Shown piece by piece: positions 1-7,633 of a stretch of DNA of 28,780 nt. Within the stretch, counting starts at the first letter, position 1, and each line of letters begins with the position of its first letter. A program made the position numbers and the translations under genes. The DNA is from Brevinema_A sp051649245. GTDB taxonomy: Bacteria; Spirochaetota; Brevinematia; Brevinematales; Brevinemataceae. Below the pieces are notes generated by a model, which made no database searches, was not told where the DNA came from, and saw nothing but the letters and a program-made list of their open reading frames with translations. The DNA lies in the NCBI GenBank assembly GCA_051649245.1, contig JBOFGS010000001.1, positions 1 to 28,780 of the forward strand. The letters run 5' to 3'.

Positions 1-1120
1 TAAAAATACCACTTGTGGCAGACACATCATCAACCATTTTAATAGTATAATTAAAAATATTAGTAACACCAAAAGGTTCTGTAGGATTGACAGGATTAAA
101 AGTATTGACAACTTGTAAGGTCATATTTTTATTGTTAAAAGATAATTCTTCGGTACCTTCCCAAAAATAACTACCGGTGCCAGGTGCAGCACCACCTGTT
201 TTTCTAAGTTTAACTAAAATCTGATTTTTTGTTGCTTTGATCACTCTATTAGGACGTGCCGCATCAGTTTCCAATTGGTAATTAAAATATTTCAATGAAT
301 TTAAACCTATAAGAACTTCTTCTTCAGAATTTCCTTGGAAAATTTTCATCTTAGAATTATTGGGCTCTTTTGAATATTGAATACCTAAATATTTATTAAC
401 ACCTTTTACTTCTATCTCATAAATATCAAATCCTTCCGGAAGCAGTTTTAAACTTTTTAATATCAAATCATCACGAGGTGTTTCCACCCCACCTAAAACT
501 TTTACATTCTTAAAGAGATATCTTGGTTTACCATCTAGACCAATTTCTTGTACCGGTTTTAGATAAGAATAATCAGTAACTTTAAAAAATTCTTCTTGTG
601 TTAACGTAACAAGATTTTTATTCCCATATAATACATGAGTTCTGTAAATTATTGGATTAGCAGCATATTCCCACTGAACTTTTTTTCGTGCATTTTCAAT
701 GATATTTTGATCATTATCTTGAATATTAAATTTAACAAAAGCTCCAACATTATTAGTTAATGCACTAATACCTATGAATTTATTATTCAAAGGTCCAGAG
801 CCATAAACTCTAATAATACCACTCTCTACCGAAATATCTTCCACAATTTCTATAGAATAAACATAGGTAGAGGTAATAGCACCATCTACAAATTTTTGCT
901 GCGTTAGGGTCATTCTTTCTTTTTGAAAATTCCAACTATCAAAATTTTCTTTATCAAAAGAACCATCAGGATTTATACTTTTAAAAGGTCCGTTATCGAG
1001 TGTATTGATTATCTGTTGATTTTGATAGTCTAATTTAACAAATTCACGACTCGCAAGAGAACAAGATCCAAAAATGATGATTAAAAATGATGACATAATA
1101 AAATTTATAAATCTTTTCAT
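1..1120 (-). CDS. Partial lipoprotein with repeated domain, C-terminus beyond window
   Basis: An open frame begins at the ATG at 1118-1120 and stays open to the window edge (about 373 residues), so the C-terminus is missing. The N-terminus is a lipoprotein signal: MKRF, a hydrophobic stretch, then FGSC with Cys20 as the probable lipidated residue. The rest is rich in Asn, Lys and beta-type sequence. Two stretches resemble each other: around residues 63-105 (MTLTQQKF...SIEIVEDISVESGII) and near the visible end (MTLQVV...TIKMVDDVSATSGIF). This suggests a repeated surface-exposed beta domain. No enzyme motif is seen. It is divergent from ridA and separated from it by about 340 bases. I do not recognise the family; an envelope or surface lipoprotein is the safest call. 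Confidence 0.75.
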   Translation of the reverse strand, partial: MKRFINFIMSSFLIIIFGSCSLASREFVKLDYQNQQIINTLDNGPFKSINPDGSFDKENFDSWNFQKERMTLTQQKFVDGAITSTYVYSIEIVEDISVESGIIRVYGSGPLNNKFIGISALTNNVGAFVKFNIQDNDQNIIENARKKVQWEYAANPIIYRTHVLYGNKNLVTLTQEEFFKVTDYSYLKPVQEIGLDGKPRYLFKNVKVLGGVETPRDDLILKSLKLLPEGFDIYEIEVKGVNKYLGIQYSKEPNNSKMKIFQGNSEEEVLIGLNSLKYFNYQLETDAARPNRVIKATKNQILVKLRKTGGAAPGTGSYFWEGTEELSFNNKNMTLQVVNTFNPVNPTEPFGVTNIFNYTIKMVDDVSATSGIF

Positions 1121-1367
1121 ATAACACTCTTACTATAAATTATTTTATATATAATTTTAATTACTTGGCAAAGTATAAACATGAGCAACAAACATAAATA
1201 CATAAATGAGATTTGTAATTTTATTCCATAAATATAAGATAACTGCCAACTAAATTTAGATTTAATATCTAAAAATTAATTAGTACATCATATGTCAAGT
1301 AATATTTATTTCATATAATTTTTAATAGAATATTTTTATATAGAATATATAAAAATTATAACATATT
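1121..1367. other. AT-rich intergenic region
   Basis: This is the spacer between the divergent lipoprotein gene and the repeats upstream of ridA. It has many short AT runs but no open frame of note and no RNA gene that I can see. It probably contains the lipoprotein promoter on the minus strand, but I could not place a convincing -35/-10 pair. Confidence 0.5.
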
Positions 1368-1424
1368 AAAATCAAACATGTCAAATATTTGACATGTTTG
1401 ATTTTATTTGACATGTTTGATTTT
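1368..1424. repeat. Three copies of a 19-bp repeat, first inverted
   Basis: The unit ATTTGACATGTTTGATTTT occurs directly at 1387-1405 and 1406-1424, and inverted at 1368-1386. Copies one and two form a perfect 38-bp palindrome. Each direct copy contains TTGACA, and that of the last copy (1408-1413) is the -35 box of the ridA promoter. The arrangement fits a repeated operator for a dimeric regulator or a recently expanded repeat. It lacks the T-tract and position expected of a terminator. Confidence 0.9.
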
Positions 1425-1436
1425 AAATAATATGAT
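1408..1436 (+). promoter_or_regulatory. Sigma-70-type promoter of ridA
   Basis: TTGACA at 1408-1413 and TATGAT at 1431-1436 are separated by 17 bases, about 28 bases before the ridA start. The -35 box lies inside the third 19-bp repeat, so a protein bound to the repeats would compete with RNA polymerase. Confidence 0.8.
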
Positions 1437-1463
1437 ATAAATAAATATTATTGAGGAATAAAT

Positions 1464-1838
1464 ATGAAAAAAATTATCTCCACCACTCACGCTCCTGCAG
1501 CTATAGGTCCTTATTCACAAGGTATTATTATTAATAATACTATTTTCGTTTCAGGTCAAATCCCTGTAAATCCAAAAGACGGTTCTATTTCCACAGATAT
1601 TTCCGAACAAACACGCCAATGTATGGAAAATATTAAAGCAATTTTACTTGAAGCTGGTACAGATATATCCAAAATCGTTCGTTGTGGATTATTTATCAAA
1701 AATATGGATGACTTTGCTAAAATTAACGAAGTTTATGGCTCTTATTTCACAGACAATTTTCCAGTACGTGCTTGTGTTGAAGTTTCAAGACTTCCCAAAG
1801 ATGTACTGATTGAAATTGAAGCTATTGCTCTAGTATAA
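1464..1838 (+). CDS. ridA: RidA family enamine/imine deaminase
   Basis: The 124-residue product has normal length for the YjgF/YER057c/UK114 family. RidA trimers hydrolyse reactive 2-aminoacrylate and related imines released by PLP enzymes such as threonine and serine dehydratases, in the cytoplasm. Family hallmarks are visible: the N-terminal APAAIGPYSQ segment, FVSGQIP, and the C-terminal block with Arg102 in the PVRACVEV motif, which binds the substrate carboxylate, and Glu117 in IEIEAIA. A GAGGAA Shine-Dalgarno sequence precedes the ATG. The gene stands alone between its own promoter and a strong terminator. The promoter overlaps an unusual repeat array, which suggests specific regulation. 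Confidence 0.95.
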   Translation: MKKIISTTHAPAAIGPYSQGIIINNTIFVSGQIPVNPKDGSISTDISEQTRQCMENIKAILLEAGTDISKIVRCGLFIKNMDDFAKINEVYGSYFTDNFPVRACVEVSRLPKDVLIEIEAIALV

Positions 1839-1870
1839 TATATCTAATCTAGTATAAAAAAAGTATAAAA

Positions 1871-1905
1871 AAATTGTCCTCCTAACTTTTTTAGGAGGAC
1901 AATTT
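1871..1905 (+). terminator. Rho-independent terminator after ridA
   Basis: A perfect 15-bp inverted repeat (1871-1885 and 1891-1905) has a 5-base loop and an AT-rich stem end, 32 bases after the ridA stop. It is near-symmetrical and could act on both strands. Confidence 0.85.
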
Positions 1906-1910
1906 CATTA

Positions 1911-2174
1911 ATATTAATGAGAGCAATATGAAATTTGTTAGAAACCGATTTATTTTATACGATATTTTCACAAGGATAAAAAAATTTTTATTGAAGAGAA
2001 TCTTCAGGAATAAAAATATAGGTATTATTTTTAGTTTTTAAAATGATATCATTTATTAAAAATATTGACTTTTATAATAAAATTTATTAAACTGCAGATA
2101 AGTATTATTAATACGTTAAAATTTATGGACTATAGATAGTTTGTATTAAAAATATAAGAATATAGGATGAATTT
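1911..2174. other. Intergenic region upstream of the symporter gene
   Basis: This AT-rich spacer has no convincing gene. TTGACT at 2065-2070 could be a -35 box for the symporter, but no well-spaced -10 follows. A 37-codon frame at 1928 encodes a basic peptide without a good ribosome site and is not called. Confidence 0.45.
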
Positions 2175-3617
2175 ATGGTAATAAATACAGAAACACTTAC
2201 AGTAATTATTAACAGTATGAATGATTTTTTATATACATACATTCTTGTCTTCTTATTATGCGGTGCAGGTATATATTTCACTATTATTACCAAAGGTATC
2301 CAATTTCATTTAAAATCTATGTTTCATTACCTTGTGAATGAAGAAGATCTAAGTACAGAAAACAAGAAATCTATCTCATCATTCCAAGCATTTGCTGTAA
2401 GTACTGCTTCTCGTGTGGGTACAGGTAATTTAGCAGGAGTAACTCTTGCTATTGTTATCGGTGGTCCAGGAGCTTTATTTTGGATGTGGGTGACAGCATT
2501 ATTAGGGGGTGCATTATCATTTGCAGAATGTACTCTAGCTCAAATATATAAAGTATCAAATTATGATACAAGAAAATGTGCTTCTTTTTTTAAAGGTGGT
2601 CCAGCTTATTATATTTCCCAAGGTTTATCTCTTGAATGGCTAGCAAAAATGTTTACTGTTATATTGATTTTTGTCTTTGGTTTTTCTTTTAATGCCGTTC
2701 AATCCAATACCATTGCCCAATCTTTTGAAAGTACATTCTCTATTCCCCCATTTTGGGTTGGAATTTTTTTAGCTAGTATCACTGGTGTATTTATCTTTAA
2801 AGGTCTTCCTACTATTGCTAAAGCATCTGCAATACTTGTGCCGATCATGTCCTTATTTTATATAGGATTAAGTTTTATTATTATTATGTTAAATATTGAA
2901 AAACTTCCAGAAGTTATGAAAATGATTTTTGAAGATGCTTTTGGTTTTAAACAAATAGGAGTTGGAACAGGAGTTGGAACTATAATCACAGGAATTAAAC
3001 GTGGTCTTTTCTCTAATGAAGCTGGGATAGGTTCTGCCCCTAATGTTGCTGCCTCAGCGACAACATCGCATCCTGTAAAGCAGGGTTTGATCCAAGCATT
3101 TGGTGTATTTTTTGATACGATCCTCATTTGCTCAACAACAGGATTTTTGATTTTATTCTCAGGAGTTCAGATTTCAGATCCTAATATATCAGGAATTACA
3201 CTTACACAATTAGCATTGACAAAATATTTTGGGATAAGTGGTGCCATATTCTTATCAATTTGTATTCTATTATTGGCATTTTCTTCGATTTTAGGAAATT
3301 ACTTTTATGCATTAAATTCCGTTTCTTTTATTTCAAAAAAATATTCAGTAGAATTTTTATTTAAAATACTTGTGATTTTTAATGTTTTCCTAGGAGCAAT
3401 CAGCTCTCTTGAAATGGTTTGGAGTATTGCTGATTTTGTAATGTTTTTCATGACACTTATTAACTTATTTGCAATTATTAAACTTTCAAAGATACTGACA
3501 ATTGTCTTAAAAGATTACAATATTCAGAAAAAAGAAAACAAAAATCCAATTTTTAAAAAAGAAAAATGGATAAAAACATACCCAGATCTATTCTCTAAAT
3601 TAGATCAATGGTCTTAA
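2175..3617 (+). CDS. AGCS family sodium:alanine/glycine symporter
   Basis: A 480-residue polytopic inner-membrane protein with about eleven hydrophobic segments. The AGCS signature GTGNLAGV lies at residues 82-89 in the first conserved block, followed by GGPGALFWMW, GGPAYYI and the conserved KRGLFSNEAGIGSAP loop near residue 280. These transporters import alanine or glycine with sodium. The usual family length is 440-500 residues, so it is complete. A GGATG-type ribosome site precedes the ATG. deoC follows after 27 bases on the same strand, so the two are probably co-transcribed. The exact amino acid cannot be read from sequence. Confidence 0.93.
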   Translation: MVINTETLTVIINSMNDFLYTYILVFLLCGAGIYFTIITKGIQFHLKSMFHYLVNEEDLSTENKKSISSFQAFAVSTASRVGTGNLAGVTLAIVIGGPGALFWMWVTALLGGALSFAECTLAQIYKVSNYDTRKCASFFKGGPAYYISQGLSLEWLAKMFTVILIFVFGFSFNAVQSNTIAQSFESTFSIPPFWVGIFLASITGVFIFKGLPTIAKASAILVPIMSLFYIGLSFIIIMLNIEKLPEVMKMIFEDAFGFKQIGVGTGVGTIITGIKRGLFSNEAGIGSAPNVAASATTSHPVKQGLIQAFGVFFDTILICSTTGFLILFSGVQISDPNISGITLTQLALTKYFGISGAIFLSICILLLAFSSILGNYFYALNSVSFISKKYSVEFLFKILVIFNVFLGAISSLEMVWSIADFVMFFMTLINLFAIIKLSKILTIVLKDYNIQKKENKNPIFKKEKWIKTYPDLFSKLDQWS

Positions 3618-3644
3618 ATTTATTACACAAAATAAGGAATATTT

Positions 3645-4316
3645 ATGTCATCAATTTCACAAAAAATAGATCATACATTATTAAAGGCAGATGCAACAAT
3701 AGAAGATATTGAAAAACTATGCCATGAAGCATTAACATATAATTTTGCAACCGTTTGTATTAATCCTATCCATATTCCTGTTGCCGTGAAATTACTGAAG
3801 AATACAAAAATAGGAATCTGTACTGTTGTAGGATTTCCATTAGGGGCATCGAGAACAGCTGTTAAAGTAACAGAAGCTATGGATGCAATCAATGCCGGAG
3901 CTACAGAAATTGACATGGTTATTGCTATAGGATTACTAAAATCAAACAAATTAGATCAAGTACGTTACGATATTGAACAAATGATCTTAGCATGTCGCTC
4001 AAAAGGAGTTGTTTTAAAAGTTATTCTTGAGACATGCTATCTTACAAAAGAAGAACTCGAAATAGCAATTCAGATCTGCTTAGATGCTGAGGTTGATTTT
4101 ATTAAAACATCGACAGGATTTGGAACAAGAGGTGCAACAACAGAAGATATCATATTCATGAAAGCAACTGTTGGCAATAAACTAAAAATAAAGGCAGCAG
4201 GTGGAATAAAAACATATAAAGATGCACAACAATTGATTCAAGCAGGAGCAGATCGTATTGGTACAAGCAATTCCATTAATATTATCAATCAAACACCTGG
4301 ATTAAATTCGTACTAA
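3645..4316 (+). CDS. deoC: Deoxyribose-phosphate aldolase
   Basis: The 223-residue product has normal length for DeoC. It cleaves 2-deoxyribose-5-phosphate to glyceraldehyde-3-phosphate and acetaldehyde in deoxynucleoside salvage. The class I aldolase residues are visible: the Schiff-base Lys154 in DFIKTSTGF, Asp90 in EIDMVI and Lys183 in KIKAAGGI. The GTSN phosphate-binding motif is at residues 206-209. An AAGGA ribosome site lies before the ATG. It follows the symporter gene closely and no other deo genes are nearby. A consensus promoter for the tRNA-Arg starts soon after its stop. Confidence 0.96.
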   Translation: MSSISQKIDHTLLKADATIEDIEKLCHEALTYNFATVCINPIHIPVAVKLLKNTKIGICTVVGFPLGASRTAVKVTEAMDAINAGATEIDMVIAIGLLKSNKLDQVRYDIEQMILACRSKGVVLKVILETCYLTKEELEIAIQICLDAEVDFIKTSTGFGTRGATTEDIIFMKATVGNKLKIKAAGGIKTYKDAQQLIQAGADRIGTSNSINIINQTPGLNSY

Positions 4317-4339
4317 ATAAAAAATAACTATAAAAAATA

Positions 4340-4369
4340 TTGACAAAATAATATAAAATATGGTATAAT
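4340..4369 (+). promoter_or_regulatory. Promoter of tRNA-Arg
   Basis: TTGACA at 4340-4345 and TATAAT at 4364-4369 are 18 bases apart, 12 bases before the mature tRNA 5' end. Upstream A-runs could act as an UP element, as expected for a stable-RNA promoter. Confidence 0.85.
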
Positions 4370-4381
4370 AATAAACAATAT

Positions 4382-4455
4382 GTGTCTATAGCTCAGCTGG
4401 ATAGAGCATTGGATTGCGGTTCCAAAGGTCTTAGGTTCGACTCCTAATAGACACG
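4382..4455 (+). tRNA. tRNA-Arg (anticodon GCG)
   Basis: The cloverleaf is complete: acceptor GTGTCTA/TAGACAC fully paired, D stem GCTC/GAGC, anticodon stem TTGGA/TCCAA, loop TTGCGGT giving anticodon GCG, T stem TTAGG/CCTAA with TTCGACT loop, and discriminator G. CCA is not encoded. The D-loop AGCTGGATA is typical of bacterial tRNA-Arg. GCG would read CGC and CGU. Most bacteria use ACG (deaminated to ICG by TadA) for this box, so the anticodon is unusual. Confidence 0.93.
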
Positions 4456-4458
4456 ATA

Positions 4459-4490
4459 AAAAACTCCTCATAAAATGAGGAGTTTTTTTT
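4459..4490 (+). terminator. Terminator of tRNA-Arg
   Basis: The hairpin ACTCCTCA / TGAGGAGT is flanked by A-runs on the left and eight T on the right, just after the tRNA. Its right end touches the stop codon of the convergent gene, and its A-tract lets it serve that gene as well. Confidence 0.92.
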
Positions 4491-5088
4491 ATAAGTACCC
4501 TTTTTCGACCCAGTAATAAAGCATCTCTAAATTCAATTTAGACATTTTAACTCTTTGATCAAGATTTGAGATATGATCTTTATAAAAAGATTGCCCAACA
4601 AGAGGTAACAAAACCCCATTTTTATTTGCAAAAGAAATAAAAACATAGATTTGATCTGTCTTACGTAATTGTGCAAATTCTGTTGTTGAAACCCATTGTT
4701 GATTAAGAAACGTTAAGATCGAAAAATTGACAGGTTTTTTTGTATTTAAAACATACATCATATCATTTAGTGAACTTGGTATCTCTGAATCAGAAGAAAA
4801 AATGTACCATGATACAATAAATCTTGTCTTAGTAAAACTCTTTCCTGTAATAGCCGCAAAGAGTCCTAATTGATCGGTATCTATTGTAAAAGAAATCTCA
4901 TAATTATCAAATTCTTTCAATACCGTATGATCCATTTGATTAAATTCTTGATCTAAAAAAGGAACTTTTTGCTTGAGATACTCACCTATATTTTCTGTAG
5001 GGAATTGTGCCCGTGCAATCATTTCTTTATTCAATCCAAAAGTTATATTTGTTATATTGATTAAAAAAAGAATAACTATCTTTTTCAT
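4489..5088 (-). CDS. Exported protein of unknown function
   Basis: I chose the ATG at 5086-5088 because it begins a typical signal peptide (MKKIVILFLINIT) with a GGA upstream; an in-frame ATG 27 bases earlier would hide that signal. The 199-residue product has no Cys lipobox, so it should be periplasmic or outer-membrane associated. No enzyme motif is recognised. The mature part is mixed alpha/beta, with a Phe/Tyr-rich centre (VFISFANKNG). It is convergent with the tRNA-Arg and shares its bidirectional terminator. The start lies about 85 bases after the gene for the YkvI-like protein on the same strand, which suggests a possible operon. Confidence 0.75.
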   Translation of the reverse strand: MKKIVILFLINITNITFGLNKEMIARAQFPTENIGEYLKQKVPFLDQEFNQMDHTVLKEFDNYEISFTIDTDQLGLFAAITGKSFTKTRFIVSWYIFSSDSEIPSSLNDMMYVLNTKKPVNFSILTFLNQQWVSTTEFAQLRKTDQIYVFISFANKNGVLLPLVGQSFYKDHISNLDQRVKMSKLNLEMLYYWVEKGYL

Positions 5089-5163
5089 ATCGTTAAATCC
5101 ACATATTATATTCATAATATAATATCGGATTTTAGAGAAATTTAATGATAAAAGAGAGTGTAT

Positions 5164-6279
5164 TTATTCATGTTGAGTTTTTTTATGATTTTTATCAAAG
5201 GAATAGTATGCAATATTTCTTTGTTTAATGATAATAAATAATAGAAAAAATAATCCTAGTAATCCATTCATTGGTTGGATAAAATTAATTAAATACCTAA
5301 ATGGTATTGCCGAAATAAAAAATCCTATTACAGCTAGTATACTCATAAAAATATAAAAAAATATCTTTGGGTAAGCAGAGGGTATTACTTTTGAAATCGT
5401 ATCACTTATGACCCAAAAATTAGTAATACTAGACGAAATCATAACTAATAAAAGTAAAATAGCAATCACCCATCCAAGATAAGGAGATATATTCTTTGCA
5501 AAATATAAAGTGATAATTTTTAGTTGATACACTTCATGAAGATGAAATAACATTGATAAATGAACCAACATTGCTGTTCCTATCAATAAAGAAACCCCAA
5601 ACAAAACTCCTTTAAAAATATTATCCGAACTGGATAATTTTTTTCCAAGTTCAAACATAAATTGTGCAGAACCCATAATAATTAATGTACCATATAAAAT
5701 ACCTGCTGAATAAAAACTGTCACCACTTTTGATAATAGGAAGATATTTTAAAGAATTGTGATTGTGAAATAAGTTTTCACTATATCTAAAAATCGTAATC
5801 AAAGAGATTATAATAAGAATAACAGCAACTATTTGACCTGATTTACAGATGATTTTTGTAATAGAACTAAAATTTATAAATAAGCTTAAAATCGTCACCA
5901 GCACAACCAAAATTCTTCCTATCTCATTTGGTAGATGAAAAAATTCAACAAACAATCCCCCAGCCCCAGAAATCATAATTACAAATCCACTATATAAAGC
6001 TATAGGAATTAAAAAATTATAGATTCTTCCTATAAATGTCCCACAAAAATAAGTAAAAACAGAAGTATGTGAACACTCTCTACTGTTCCATCCGGCTGTT
6101 ACTATTGCCTCACATCCATACAATAACACAGAAAAAGAAAGTAACCCACCAAGAAATCCCAATAATCCATAACTGGTAAAGAATTGAAATAGTTCTTGAC
6201 CAGAACCAAAACCAGCTCCAATACTTAGTGCTACTAATATGCCACCTATCATTGAAATTTCTTTTATATTATTTTTCAT
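5164..6279 (-). CDS. YkvI-like membrane transporter
   Basis: The 371-residue protein has about ten transmembrane segments. The N-terminus carries the family pattern GAGFGSGQELFQFF (residues 22-35), which resembles the substrate/ion site in helix 1 of LeuT-fold transporters. Length matches YkvI-family proteins (about 350-370 residues), whose substrates are unknown. The tail after the last helix is basic and hydrophilic (KNHKKTQHE). The start is preceded by AAGAG. The repressor gene lies 84 bases upstream on the same strand, so read-through from it is possible, but I see no functional link to the phage-like operon. Confidence 0.85.
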   Translation of the reverse strand: MKNNIKEISMIGGILVALSIGAGFGSGQELFQFFTSYGLLGFLGGLLSFSVLLYGCEAIVTAGWNSRECSHTSVFTYFCGTFIGRIYNFLIPIALYSGFVIMISGAGGLFVEFFHLPNEIGRILVVLVTILSLFINFSSITKIICKSGQIVAVILIIISLITIFRYSENLFHNHNSLKYLPIIKSGDSFYSAGILYGTLIIMGSAQFMFELGKKLSSSDNIFKGVLFGVSLLIGTAMLVHLSMLFHLHEVYQLKIITLYFAKNISPYLGWVIAILLLLVMISSSITNFWVISDTISKVIPSAYPKIFFYIFMSILAVIGFFISAIPFRYLINFIQPMNGLLGLFFLLFIIIKQRNIAYYSFDKNHKKTQHE

Positions 6280-6363
6280 TAAATTTGCTCTTAAAAATAT
6301 TGATACTATTTATTATATAGCACATTCTACATGACAATAATTTTAAAATCAACATTTATGTCT

Positions 6364-6948
6364 TTATGTTTTTTGGATAATACCTACCACTCGACCAATG
6401 ATCTTTGTTTCAAGCAACACAAGATCTTCTTGCGTATATACTTCGGTATGATATTTCTCATTGTCACTAATCACTAAAACACGTCCTGAAAGTTCTTTTT
6501 GAATTCTTTTAACTCTTAATTCATTATCTTGTAAAAAAACAAAGATACCTTCAGAATGAATTTCTTCTTGTCTTCGAACTAATAACCAATCTTGATGCGA
6601 TATTGTAGGTTCCATTGAGTCACCACAAACAGAAATAATAGCTACATTATCTCCAAAATGTGAACTGAATTTATCACTCATCGGTAGAGAATCTGTAACA
6701 AGTTCTGCAACATTTTCAACACCTGCACCAGCTGACGCTTGTACATCAACAATGGGTATACTCATTTGTTTTTGCTCAGTATGCAAACTTAAATCTAAGT
6801 TATGATCTTTCAATACATTAATAATATTTTGTGTGATAGGACTCTTTCCCGTTTCCAATTCTGAAAGATAACCTTGTGTTAATCCAAGCATATCTGCAAA
6901 TTCTTTTTGAGTCATACGCATTTCTTTTCTAATCTGTTTCAATCCCAT
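6364..6948 (-). CDS. LexA/CI-like S24 self-cleaving repressor
   Basis: The 194-residue protein has an N-terminal HTH_3/XRE domain (residues 4-55; MTQKEFADMLG and LTQGYLSELE form the helix-turn-helix) and a C-terminal S24 peptidase domain. The catalytic serine is Ser111 in CGDSMEPT and the lysine is Lys147 in LRVKRIQK. The linker holds Ala-Gly pairs (ASAGAG, residues 71-76) where LexA-type proteins cut themselves when RecA is activated. It is transcribed divergently from the phage-like operon, in the place of a CI repressor. I infer that it represses the promoter at 7186-7214 and that DNA damage relieves this. A host LexA is less likely given its position. Confidence 0.92.
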   Translation of the reverse strand: MGLKQIRKEMRMTQKEFADMLGLTQGYLSELETGKSPITQNIINVLKDHNLDLSLHTEQKQMSIPIVDVQASAGAGVENVAELVTDSLPMSDKFSSHFGDNVAIISVCGDSMEPTISHQDWLLVRRQEEIHSEGIFVFLQDNELRVKRIQKELSGRVLVISDNEKYHTEVYTQEDLVLLETKIIGRVVGIIQKT

Positions 6949-7185
6949 AATATCTTCACATCCTATGTTTTTATATTTTTTATCTTAACGTTGCTTCATC
7001 GAAATCTATAAATATTAATTTATACCGATTATTTATCATTTTTCATTTTCTACAACATTAATAATTGATAAAAATCAATAAAAAAATCTAGTTACCAAAA
7101 CACTATAAATATTGCAAAAACAAATAAATGAACAAATCAATTAACACAAAAACATATAAAATTAAATATATTTTATAGAAATATA
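6949..7185. promoter_or_regulatory. Divergent control region of the phage-like locus
   Basis: This non-coding stretch lies between the repressor gene and the operon promoter. It is very AT-rich. A small perfect palindrome, ATTGAT-AAAA-ATCAAT (7064-7079), is a candidate operator. The repressor's own promoter must lie here on the minus strand, but I cannot place it with confidence. Confidence 0.5.
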
Positions 7186-7214
7186 TTGACACAAAATCAA
7201 TATTAATGTATAAT
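7186..7214 (+). promoter_or_regulatory. Strong promoter of the particle operon
   Basis: TTGACA (7186-7191) and TATAAT (7209-7214) are both perfect consensus boxes with 17-base spacing. Transcription should start near 7221 and give a leader of about 130 bases. A promoter this strong in front of about 13 kb of virion genes needs tight repression, matching the divergent repressor gene. Confidence 0.88.
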
Positions 7215-7351
7215 TATAGATATTAACACACCAATATATTAATATAATAGATTAATTATCGTCATTATTACCTACAATGTTTAGAATTTATTGAATAATT
7301 TTTCGTATTATTTACAATATATAAGCTAAAGATAATATGAGAGGAAAAATT

Positions 7352-7633
7352 ATGAATAATTTTCAATATTTATTATTGTCAGGAATAATAAAAAATATAT
7401 TCTATACTTGTAAAGAAAAATCATATCTTTATTTTATAGAATTTGAATCATCACATCAGACATATGTGATTAATGTGCCTATGTTTTCATCGTTATTAGA
7501 AATAATCTACCCTTCTAAAAACATCATTAATATAAAAGTTGCAAAATGTACAACAAAGTACTCTTCAAGATTTAAATTAATAGATATTATCAATAAACAA
7601 GGATTATTAAATGATAAAAATAAATCAATCTAA
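7352..7633 (+). CDS. Small ORFan at head of particle operon
   Basis: I chose the second ATG (7352) because GAGAGGA lies 7 bases upstream, whereas the first ATG (7337) overlaps that ribosome site and has none of its own. The product is 93 residues, basic, with alternating hydrophobic beta-like stretches (SGIIKNIFY, YLYFIEF, TYVINV). The pattern would suit a small OB-fold or other compact beta domain, but there is no recognised motif. Its end overlaps the Gam-like gene by 23 bases, so the two are translationally linked. As first gene of the operon it may handle DNA or regulate; this is inference. Confidence 0.75.
   Translation: MNNFQYLLLSGIIKNIFYTCKEKSYLYFIEFESSHQTYVINVPMFSSLLEIIYPSKNIINIKVAKCTTKYSSRFKLIDIINKQGLLNDKNKSI

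Noticed and set aside
1368..1424. CRISPR array
   Set aside because: The 19-bp copies are directly adjacent with no spacers, and one is inverted.
1928..2041. 37-codon basic open frame upstream of the symporter gene
   Set aside because: No proper ribosome site and composition expected from AT-rich spacer DNA.
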